From an uncultured Prevotella sp. (GTDB taxonomy: Bacteria; Bacteroidota; Bacteroidia; Bacteroidales; Bacteroidaceae): DNA of 64,000 nucleotides. The translations under genes and the position numbers were made by a program. Positions 9,247-16,438 of this stretch are shown piece after piece. The DNA lies in contig CAMHLV010000001.1 of assembly GCA_946186115.1 (NCBI GenBank), positions 38,014 through 102,013 of the forward strand, in the 5' to 3' direction. Every line of letters begins with the position of its first letter. Position 1 is the first letter of the stretch. The notes under the pieces were generated by a model that was not told where the DNA came from, made no database searches, and saw only the letters and a list, made by a program, of their open reading frames with translations.

Positions 9247-10833
9247 ATGAAACTGAATGACATACTGGGAGGACAGTTAAATCCTGCTGAATGGGAGGCC
9301 AAAGGATACGAGCTTCCCAAGTTTGATATTGAGAAAATCAGAGAGAAGACAGCAAAGGAGCCTACATGGGTTCACTTTGGCGGAGGAAACATCTTCCGTG
9401 CTTTTCCTGCTGCTATCCTCAATGATGCACTGAACACTGGCAAGTATGACAGAGGTGTCATCGTTGCCGAAACCTTTGACTACGAAGTGGTTGACAAGGC
9501 TTATGCGCCTTATAACAACCTCTCGCTTCTTGTCAGCCTGCAGAGCACAGGTACAATAGAGAAAAAAGTTATTGCCAGCGTTACCGAGGCGCTGAAGGCC
9601 GACCCACAGTTTCCTGACTGGCAGCGACTGACAGAAATATTCCGTAATCCTTCACTTCAGATGATTTCATTCACCATCACTGAAAAAGGATATACATACA
9701 ATGATGCCGATCTGGCACGCGGACTGAGTCCTGTATTTGCAATGGGTAAAGTTTGCGCCCTGCTGTTAGAGAGATACAAGGCAGGCGAGTTGCCACTCAC
9801 AGTGCAGTCTATGGACAACTGTTCACACAATGGCGACAAGGTAAAAGCCGGTGTGATGGCATACGCAGAGCGATGGGTAAGCGACGGATTGGTTCCAGCA
9901 TCTTTCCTCGACTACCTTAAGAACGAGAAGAAGATTACATTCCCTTGGTCGATGATCGACAAGATAACCCCCCGCCCACACGTCAAGGTAAAGGAACTTC
10001 TTGCCAACGACGGCTTCGAGGATAATGATTATATAGAGACCGAGAAGCACACATTTACTGCTCCATTTGTAAATGCCGAAGAGGTGCAGTATCTTGTCAT
10101 CGAAGATAACTACACCAATGGCCGTCCCCCACTCGACCTTGGTGGAGCACTCTATACTACACGCGAAACAGTTGACAAGGTGGAGACGATGAAAGTCACC
10201 ACATGCTTGAATCCCCTTCACACTGCGATGAGTATCTTCGGATGCATGTTGGGATACACCCTCATCAGCGCAGAAATGGCCGACGAAGACTTACGCCCAT
10301 TCATACAAAAGATAGGTTACATTGAGGCTATGCCTGTGGTAACCGACCCTGGCGTACTCAATCCATACGAGTTCATCGGTGCCGTCATCAACCGCCGTCT
10401 GCCAAATCCCTTCATGCCTGACGCACCACAGCGAATAGCAATGGATACCAGTCAGAAATTACCTATTCGCTTCGGTGAGACTATTAAGAAGTATTTGGCT
10501 CGCGGCCTCGACATGTCGAACCTGATACTCATACCGCTTACCCTAGCTGGATATGCACGCTATCTGAAAGGTATCAAGGATGATGGCACAACTTTCGAAC
10601 CATCCCCTGACCCAATGCTCAGCGAACTGCAGGCCATTGTTGCTCCTCTTGAAATCGGCAAGGCAGAACAAGACTGGAGTTGTCTGAAGAAGCTTTACTC
10701 ACGTAAGGATGTCTTTGGACTTGATCTTTACGAGGCAGGACTTGGCGAACAGATAGAGGGTATGGTCAAGGAATTATATGCCGGAACGGGTGCAGTACGT
10801 GCAACATTGCATCATTACGTACATGCAAGATAA
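9247..10833 (+). CDS. Mannitol dehydrogenase-family oxidoreductase (fructuronate reductase, UxuB-like)
   Basis: 528-residue long-chain NAD(P)-dependent polyol dehydrogenase. The N-terminal Rossmann half includes VHFGGGNIFRAF; the C-terminal half has the catalytic Lys-Asn-His signature in MKVTTCLNPLHTAMSIFGCM. Family members reduce fructuronate to mannonate (UxuB), tagaturonate to altronate, or fructose to mannitol. The kdgK and eda genes 28 kb away favour a uronate role, but substrate is not proven by sequence. Intrinsic terminator immediately downstream. Confidence 0.82.
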   Translation: MKLNDILGGQLNPAEWEAKGYELPKFDIEKIREKTAKEPTWVHFGGGNIFRAFPAAILNDALNTGKYDRGVIVAETFDYEVVDKAYAPYNNLSLLVSLQSTGTIEKKVIASVTEALKADPQFPDWQRLTEIFRNPSLQMISFTITEKGYTYNDADLARGLSPVFAMGKVCALLLERYKAGELPLTVQSMDNCSHNGDKVKAGVMAYAERWVSDGLVPASFLDYLKNEKKITFPWSMIDKITPRPHVKVKELLANDGFEDNDYIETEKHTFTAPFVNAEEVQYLVIEDNYTNGRPPLDLGGALYTTRETVDKVETMKVTTCLNPLHTAMSIFGCMLGYTLISAEMADEDLRPFIQKIGYIEAMPVVTDPGVLNPYEFIGAVINRRLPNPFMPDAPQRIAMDTSQKLPIRFGETIKKYLARGLDMSNLILIPLTLAGYARYLKGIKDDGTTFEPSPDPMLSELQAIVAPLEIGKAEQDWSCLKKLYSRKDVFGLDLYEAGLGEQIEGMVKELYAGTGAVRATLHHYVHAR

Positions 10834-10866
10834 CAAAGAATCGTCATTAATAGCAAATAATAAACT

Positions 10867-10902
10867 AAAGACTGACAAAATAGTTAATTTTGTCAGTCTT
10901 TT
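10867..10902 (+). terminator. Intrinsic terminator after the UxuB-like gene
   Basis: Perfect 15-bp stem (10867-10881 with 10887-10901), 5-base loop AGTTA, right arm ending in a T-run. It closes the aminotransferase-permease-reductase unit. Confidence 0.85.
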
Positions 10903-10980
10903 CACATTTCAACCGTTAAATTCTAACAGCCGTTAAGCATTAGGGTGAAAGTGTTAAATTGCGACAAATATTTATGACAT

Positions 10981-11014
10981 TTTGTCAGTATTCCGATTTT
11001 TGCCCCTATATTTG
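10981..11014 (+). promoter_or_regulatory. Candidate promoter of htrA
   Basis: TATATTTG (11007-11014) is an exact -7 element. The nearest TTTG (10981-10984) is 22 bases upstream, longer than usual. Leader about 52 bases. Confidence 0.5.
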
Positions 11015-11069
11015 CACTCGATTTAAGCAAACAGCATAATATTAACATTAAAAAAAATAGTAAGAAATT

Positions 11070-12542
11070 ATGAGAAAGATTGCAAACACCCTAATGCCCG
11101 GTATTCTGATGTTGGTTGTAGCCTTTTCGGCAGCATCATGCAACAAGACACAAGCCGCTCCTGCAGCAGCCGCAGCAGCACCGGGACAACCCGTTGATCT
11201 GACCTACGCAGCAGAGAAAGCTCTGCCATCAGTAGTTTACATCAAGTCAGTGACCAATTCCAAGACTCAGACAGTGGAGTATAGCGACCCGTTTGAGGAC
11301 TTCTTCTCAGACCCATTCGGAGGTTTCTTCGGACGTGGACAGGGCAACAACAATGGCAAGCGCCAGCGCCAGGTTCAGACTCCTAAGCGTGCCGCAGCAG
11401 GCTCTGGTGTCATTATCTCGGCCGACGGATACATTGTCACCAACAATCACGTGGTGGACGGAGCTGATGAACTGACCGTTACGCTGAATGAGAACTCAAA
11501 AGAATATTCTGCCCGTATCATCGGTGCAGATGCCACCACCGACCTGGCTCTTATCAAGATTGACGCCAAGAATCTGCCTGCTATAGCTATCGCCAACTCG
11601 GATGATGCTAAGGTAGGTGAATGGGTACTGGCTATCGGCAATCCGCTCGGACTGAATAATACCGTAACAGCAGGTATTGTCTCGGCTAAGGCCCGCTCTA
11701 TGGGTCAGGGCGTAAGTTCGATGATTCAGACCGACGCAGCCATCAACCAAGGAAACTCAGGAGGTGCATTGGTCAATACCCGTGGTGAGCTTATCGGAAT
11801 CAATGCAATGCTGGCATCTCCCACTGGCTCTAATATCGGTTATGGCTTTGCCATCCCAACTGCTATTATGAATAAGGCTGTTGAAGACTTCAAGAAGTAT
11901 GGCAGTTACCAGCGCGCCATGATTGGTATTCAGGGTGGCAGCGTGAAGGACTATGTCGACGCTATGAAGGATCAGGATAAGGAAGTTAAAGACTTCGGAA
12001 CTATGGAAGGTGTGCGTATCGACAAGGTCGTTGACGACGGCGCCGCTGCCGATGCTGACATGCAGTCAGACGACGTAATCACCGAGGTTGACGGCAAGAA
12101 AGTGAAGACCATGGGCGACCTGCAGGCTATCATTGCTCAGAAGCGTCCTGGCGATAAAGTCAACGTGAAGTTCATGCGCAACAAGAAAGAGAAGAGCGCT
12201 ACTCTGACTCTGAAGAATGCACAGGGCAACACCAAGGTTGTGAAAGATGCAGACCTTGACGTACTGGGAGGCCAGTTCCGCCAGATTACAGACTCTCAGA
12301 AGAAGGAATTACAGATAGCCTACGGACTCCAAGTGCTGAAGGTGAGTGGAGGTAAGCTGAAAGAGGCCGGTATTCCTCAAGGCTTCATCATCCAGCGTGT
12401 CAACGACGAAGCCATCAAGACTATCGACGACCTTGCATCTGCTGTAAAGAAGGCATCGACATCTAAGGAGCCCGTACTCTATATCCAGGGTATCTTCCCG
12501 ACAGGAAAGAAAGCATACTACGCTGTTGCCCTTCAAGACTGA
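11070..12542 (+). CDS. HtrA/DegP-family periplasmic serine protease
   Basis: 490-residue envelope stress protease/chaperone acting on misfolded periplasmic proteins. An N-terminal export signal ends around AFSAASC (an imperfect lipobox) and is followed by an Ala-rich linker, so the protein is either lipid-anchored or a free periplasmic form. The trypsin-like domain has the full triad: His127 in NNHVVDG, Asp158 in TTDLAL, Ser230 in QGNSGGA. Two PDZ domains follow (about 285-380 and 400-485). It has its own promoter and a bidirectional terminator downstream. Confidence 0.94.
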   Translation: MRKIANTLMPGILMLVVAFSAASCNKTQAAPAAAAAAPGQPVDLTYAAEKALPSVVYIKSVTNSKTQTVEYSDPFEDFFSDPFGGFFGRGQGNNNGKRQRQVQTPKRAAAGSGVIISADGYIVTNNHVVDGADELTVTLNENSKEYSARIIGADATTDLALIKIDAKNLPAIAIANSDDAKVGEWVLAIGNPLGLNNTVTAGIVSAKARSMGQGVSSMIQTDAAINQGNSGGALVNTRGELIGINAMLASPTGSNIGYGFAIPTAIMNKAVEDFKKYGSYQRAMIGIQGGSVKDYVDAMKDQDKEVKDFGTMEGVRIDKVVDDGAAADADMQSDDVITEVDGKKVKTMGDLQAIIAQKRPGDKVNVKFMRNKKEKSATLTLKNAQGNTKVVKDADLDVLGGQFRQITDSQKKELQIAYGLQVLKVSGGKLKEAGIPQGFIIQRVNDEAIKTIDDLASAVKKASTSKEPVLYIQGIFPTGKKAYYAVALQD

Positions 12543-12569
12543 TAACAGCCCAGTCGAAAGCATAAACTA

Positions 12570-12618
12570 AATACAGGCAGTCACTTCTGATAATCAAAAG
12601 AAAGTGTCTGCCTGTATT
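12570..12618. terminator. Bidirectional terminator between htrA and the GH25 gene
   Basis: Stem 12570-12586 with 12602-12618: 11 bp, one T/T mismatch, then 5 bp, 15-base loop. It lies between two convergent genes and could serve both. Confidence 0.7.
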
Positions 12619-12648
12619 CTTTGTATAGAGTTGAGATAACTTACAGAT

Positions 12649-13542
12649 TTAATCTGAATAGGCATCTTCACCTATCAACTCGCGAGCACCGATGGTCATC
12701 TTACGGAGGTCGTAATAAGAACCGTTATATATGTTTAAGTCAACGTAACCCTTAATACCCGGAAGACGGCCAAGGTCTGTATGCTGCCAGAATTTCCAAG
12801 GACCTTTATACTCCACTTTCTCTACATAGTAGTGGGCTATCCAGTAAGGATATTCATCGAAGCATGGGTCGCTGAGATAACGCATCTTAAACTTGTAGTA
12901 AGTATAGATGATAGGTTTCACACCATAATGGCGCTCTACTGTCTTCAGCCATTCCAGAACGCTGTTTTTGAAGTCCTCGTCCGACTGTGTCTTTGGCTTT
13001 TGCTCTACATCGAGTACGGGAGGCAGGTCTCCGTTTTCAAGCTTGACATGACTGATATAGAATGCCGCCTGAGATTTTGCAGTAGAACGCATTCCGTAGA
13101 AATGATAGGCACCGCGAGTGAAACCATATTCACGGGCTTGGTGGAAATTATCTTCAAAGTTCTCGTCGATTCTCGTTGCTCCCTCCGTAGCCTTTATCAT
13201 GACAAAACGGATGGGGAAATCATCTATGGAACCGTTCTCTCGCAATTCCTGCCAGTTGATATCACCCTGATGGTGACTGATGTCAATACCATGAATCTCG
13301 TAACCCTGGGGATAGCTGATGTCGCCATATAGCGCCCGGAAGCGGAAACCGAACGGACTGACAAAGAAATAATAGAAAAACCAAACGTAAGCAGCCACAA
13401 TAAGTATGCCGCCCAACCACCATGCCCAACTGGGCAAATGCTGGAGCAGGCGAACAAAAACACTCGGACGCCGGCGAGGCACTGGGCTTGTCCGACGTCC
13501 GGATGTTTTTTTATTATGAGTGCGTCGTCGGTTTGCCGGCAT
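12649..13542 (-). CDS. GH25 lysozyme-like muramidase with N-terminal membrane anchor
   Basis: 297-residue glycoside hydrolase family 25 protein cleaving beta-1,4 links in peptidoglycan. The N-terminus is Arg/Lys-rich and cytoplasmic, followed by one transmembrane helix (about 38-65), leaving the catalytic barrel outside. GH25 landmarks are GIDISHHQGDINW, KATEG, RGAYHFY and the acidic PPVLDVE catalytic strand. ATG 13542 overlaps the pfp stop as TGATG; a GTG one codon upstream is also possible. Coupling to a glycolytic gene is unexpected and probably reflects only shared expression. Confidence 0.88.
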   Translation of the reverse strand: MPANRRRTHNKKTSGRRTSPVPRRRPSVFVRLLQHLPSWAWWLGGILIVAAYVWFFYYFFVSPFGFRFRALYGDISYPQGYEIHGIDISHHQGDINWQELRENGSIDDFPIRFVMIKATEGATRIDENFEDNFHQAREYGFTRGAYHFYGMRSTAKSQAAFYISHVKLENGDLPPVLDVEQKPKTQSDEDFKNSVLEWLKTVERHYGVKPIIYTYYKFKMRYLSDPCFDEYPYWIAHYYVEKVEYKGPWKFWQHTDLGRLPGIKGYVDLNIYNGSYYDLRKMTIGARELIGEDAYSD

Positions 13543-15179
13543 CACTTAGCTTGCTCGAGAGCCAACGTCTTGGTGGGCTGGTCACACACCTCTGTCGGTC
13601 CCCAATACTGAATTGGACCGGGATAGACATAAGCTGTCTCGCGGGCCCAGCGGTCACGCTCCTTGGCGAAAGCCTTGAAGGGGGCACCATCAAGCTCGAC
13701 AAGGGCCTTGCGGATAACAGGCTTCATCTCGCCGTTACGACGTTCCATGTTCATCATCATCGTGATGGGTACACCACCGGCAATCCACTGGTCGGCAGGA
13801 GCCGTCGTATTCTTGACGATAGCCATGTAGCCAGTCTTGCCGTTGGCAATAAGCTGGGCTGCAGAGGTACCAAGGGCATAGCAGTAGTCAGCATCGTAAT
13901 TTGAAGGAGCAGCGCAGCGTCCCTCGTAGCCGAAGAAGTGGTGCAGGGCAGCGAACTTGCCGCTGTACTTACCAACCTTCTTGCGGCGCTCCAGTTTCTG
14001 GGCAACCATCGTAGAGAGCAGCTTCTCGGTCTCGATGAGCGATACCTGCACATTTCCGTGGGGGTCACGGTCCAGGGCCAGCTGACGGGCTACGTTAGTG
14101 GGCAGAGAATTGAACACTTCAAGGTTGCTGTCGCTCAAGTGGCTCTTGGCAAAGTCTATCATCTCGTGACGACCCAGATTCTTGGCCTCGGGCTGTGCCA
14201 GCACGTCGTTCAGCTGAGCTATGAGCTTCTTGATGGCGGGAATAAACTCGATAAGTCCCTCTGGGATAATAATGGTACCGAAGTTGTTGCCGTCCAATGC
14301 ACGCTGGCAGACCACATTGGCAATATATGTCACGATGTCGTCAAGGCTTTGGTTCTTGGCCTCCACCTCCTCGCTGACGAGGCAGATATTGGGTTGTGTC
14401 TGCAGAGCGCACTCCAGGGCGATATGGCTAGCCGAGCGGCCCATCACCTTGATGAAGTGCCAGTATTTGCGGGCAGAGTTACAGTCGCGCTCAATGTTAC
14501 CAATCAGTTCTGAATAGGTCTTACATGCAGTATCAAAACCGAACGAAGTCTCGATCTGTTCGTTCTTCAAGTCGCCGTCGATGGTCTTGGGGCAACCAAT
14601 CACCTGAACGCCGTAGTTCTTGGCGGCATAGTACTCAGCCAGCACACAGGCATTGGTATTCGAGTCGTCACCACCAATGATAACGATGGCCTTGATGTCG
14701 AGCTTGCGGATAATTTCCAGACCCTTCTCAAACTGCTCCACCTTCTCCAGTTTCGTACGGCCAGAGCCAATCATATCGAAGCCACCAGTATTGCGGTACT
14801 CGTCGATAATCTCAGGAGTCAGTTCCATGTAGTTGTGGTCAACAAGTCCGCCAGGACCGAGAATGAAGCCGTAGAGACGGTTCTCAGGATTCAGCTTCTT
14901 AATTTGGTCGAACAGACCGGTAATGACATTGTGACCACCAGGAGCCTGACCACCGCTGAGGATGATACCAACGTTCATCTTCGACGTGTTGGCCTCAGTA
15001 GCAGGTTCAAACTCTACCACGGGCATACCGTAGGTGTTGGGGAACAACTTTTTGATTTCCTCTTGATCGCCTACACTCTGAGTGGCGGCACATTCCTTGA
15101 CTTTGACTGCAGCCTGAAGAGCTTTTGGCAACTTAGGCTGATAAGCAGCTCTTGCTTTCTGCAATGCACTTTTTTCCAT
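13542..15179 (-). CDS. pfp: Pyrophosphate-dependent 6-phosphofructokinase
   Basis: 545-residue long-form PFK that phosphorylates fructose-6-phosphate reversibly with pyrophosphate instead of ATP. The GGDDSNTN phosphate loop (about residue 165) and [10 protein letters not shown], where Lys replaces the ATP-type residue, mark the PPi-dependent class; [15 protein letters not shown] is the substrate segment. A longer frame opens at 15251, but an exact-consensus promoter (15222-15252) lies inside that extension, so ATG 15179 ([10 protein letters not shown]) is chosen. The GH25 gene is translationally coupled downstream. Confidence 0.93.
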   Translation of the reverse strand: MEKSALQKARAAYQPKLPKALQAAVKVKECAATQSVGDQEEIKKLFPNTYGMPVVEFEPATEANTSKMNVGIILSGGQAPGGHNVITGLFDQIKKLNPENRLYGFILGPGGLVDHNYMELTPEIIDEYRNTGGFDMIGSGRTKLEKVEQFEKGLEIIRKLDIKAIVIIGGDDSNTNACVLAEYYAAKNYGVQVIGCPKTIDGDLKNEQIETSFGFDTACKTYSELIGNIERDCNSARKYWHFIKVMGRSASHIALECALQTQPNICLVSEEVEAKNQSLDDIVTYIANVVCQRALDGNNFGTIIIPEGLIEFIPAIKKLIAQLNDVLAQPEAKNLGRHEMIDFAKSHLSDSNLEVFNSLPTNVARQLALDRDPHGNVQVSLIETEKLLSTMVAQKLERRKKVGKYSGKFAALHHFFGYEGRCAAPSNYDADYCYALGTSAAQLIANGKTGYMAIVKNTTAPADQWIAGGVPITMMMNMERRNGEMKPVIRKALVELDGAPFKAFAKERDRWARETAYVYPGPIQYWGPTEVCDQPTKTLALEQAK

Positions 15180-15220
15180 TGTTTTTAAACTTATTATTTG
15201 ATGAATAATTGAATTTGGAT

Positions 15221-15325
15221 GCAAAGTTACAAAAAAATGAGCGCAGAACAAAAAGAATTAATTCTTTTTTTATGCCGAATGCAAGTAACTTCGCCATTTC
15301 TATGGCAAAGTGACAAAAAAATGAG
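15221..15325. repeat. Duplicated pfp promoter segment
   Basis: The 21 bases at 15221-15241 recur at 15305-15325 with one change (GTTAC to GTGAC), which destroys the TA of the -7 box in the second copy. A further related motif, CAAAGTAACTTCG, begins at 15360. The rest of the 15253-15496 gap is AT-rich with no other recognisable feature. Confidence 0.6.
15222..15252 (-). promoter_or_regulatory. Primary-sigma promoter of pfp
   Basis: TTTG (15249-15252), 19-base spacer, TAACTTTG (15222-15229) on the minus strand. Leader about 40 bases. Confidence 0.75.
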
Positions 15326-15496
15326 AGAAAATCCAATTATATTTGGGCTTTTCCGAATTCAAAGTAACTTCGGCGAAGCTTAAGTCATTGTAAAGCCCTT
15401 TGTTCTTTTAATTAAAAAATCTCAAGACTAAATATCTTCCTATAACTATTTCCAAGCAAGAAATGTACTTTTTAAGATTTTTTGTATCGAAAGTTA

Positions 15497-15526
15497 TTGC
15501 AGTATGAAATAAAATGCTTATCTTTG
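15497..15526 (+). promoter_or_regulatory. Promoter of the 15.5-22.4 kb plus-strand unit
   Basis: TTG (15497-15499), 19-base spacer, TATCTTTG (15519-15526). Leader about 42 bases. Confidence 0.65.
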
Positions 15527-15556
15527 ACGATTGAAACGTATAAACTTATTAAAAAC

Positions 15557-15563
15557 AAGGAGG
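15557..15563 (+). promoter_or_regulatory. Canonical Shine-Dalgarno AAGGAGG, unusual here
   Basis: AAGGAGG seven bases before ATG 15571. Most starts in this window lack such a site, as is typical for Bacteroidetes, so this one stands out. Confidence 0.6.
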
Positions 15564-15570
15564 ACTATTT

Positions 15571-15840
15571 ATGGCAAACAAGAGAACATTGAAGAAAAGT
15601 ATCAACCTGATTTGTGAGGAACTTTTTGCAAACTGTGTGGCAGCATCACTCTATGGCAACAATGTGAATGATGAAAATGCAGATGCACTGCTCTATAGCA
15701 TTGTTAAGATGCAGAGCGACTATACATCCCGTATATGTCATCCCGAACCAGGAATGCCTGCATCACTGTATTTCCGTGACCTGCGTGAGCAGTTTACTGC
15801 ACAGGTAAGCGAGATAATCGACCAGATATGCAATATGTGA
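15571..15840 (+). CDS. Small hypothetical protein, 89 aa
   Basis: I do not recognise a family. The product (MANKRTLKKSINLICEEL...) is mainly helical by eye, has three Cys, no signal peptide and no membrane segment, so is probably a small cytoplasmic protein. It is well supported as a gene: consensus promoter, the window's best Shine-Dalgarno, and a following gene 37 bases downstream. It leads a six-gene unit ending with a PP2C-like protein. No function is assigned. Confidence 0.75.
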   Translation: MANKRTLKKSINLICEELFANCVAASLYGNNVNDENADALLYSIVKMQSDYTSRICHPEPGMPASLYFRDLREQFTAQVSEIIDQICNM

Positions 15841-15877
15841 TATTTGAAGATTTAGTTTATTGAATAGAATTAATGAT

Positions 15878-16432
15878 ATGTTGAAAAAATTAGCCCGTTG
15901 GCTGTTATACAAACAAATGGGGTGGACGATAGAAGTGACTGAAGACCACCCCGACAAATTTATTATCTGTCTGGCTCCACACACCAGCAACTGGGATTTT
16001 CTGATAGGACAACTTTACAGCAAGGCAGAGGGGCTCAAGAGTAACTTCTTGATGAAAAAGGAATGGTTTTTCTGGCCGCTTGGCCCCATATTCCGCAATA
16101 TGGGTGGTATTCCCGTATGGCGTAGCAAACATACAAGCATGACCGACAATCTGGCTGAGACAGCACGTAAGCAACAGACCTTCATGCTGTGCATCACTCC
16201 CGAGGGCACTCGCTCGGCCAACCCAGAGTGGAAAAAGGGTTTCTACTTTATTGCACAAAAAGCCGGCATCCCTATCCTACTCTATGGAATAGACTATGAG
16301 AAGCGGTTAATAAGATGCACAAAAACCATCATACCCAACGGGGATGTGGATAGTCAGATACGAGAAATAAAAATGTATTTCAAGGATTTCAAGGGAAAGA
16401 AGCCCGCGAATTTCACAATAGGCGAAATATAA
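15878..16432 (+). CDS. PlsC-family 1-acylglycerol-phosphate acyltransferase-like protein
   Basis: 184-residue acyltransferase of the PlsC superfamily, acting at the membrane on a lysophospholipid or other acyl acceptor. It has the catalytic HTSNWD (Hx4D) block, GGIPVWR and the acceptor-phosphate block PEGTRS. A TTG six codons upstream is possible, but ATG 15878 (MLKKLARWLLYKQMGW) gives the expected N-terminus. The acceptor is unknown; the protein is shorter than classic PlsC and resembles stand-alone Bacteroidetes homologues. Confidence 0.85.
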   Translation: MLKKLARWLLYKQMGWTIEVTEDHPDKFIICLAPHTSNWDFLIGQLYSKAEGLKSNFLMKKEWFFWPLGPIFRNMGGIPVWRSKHTSMTDNLAETARKQQTFMLCITPEGTRSANPEWKKGFYFIAQKAGIPILLYGIDYEKRLIRCTKTIIPNGDVDSQIREIKMYFKDFKGKKPANFTIGEI

Positions 16433-16438
16433 GAAAAG

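Noticed and set aside
13938..14513. 191-codon plus-strand open frame
   Set aside because: Antisense to pfp; conserved PFK motifs on the other strand explain the open frame.
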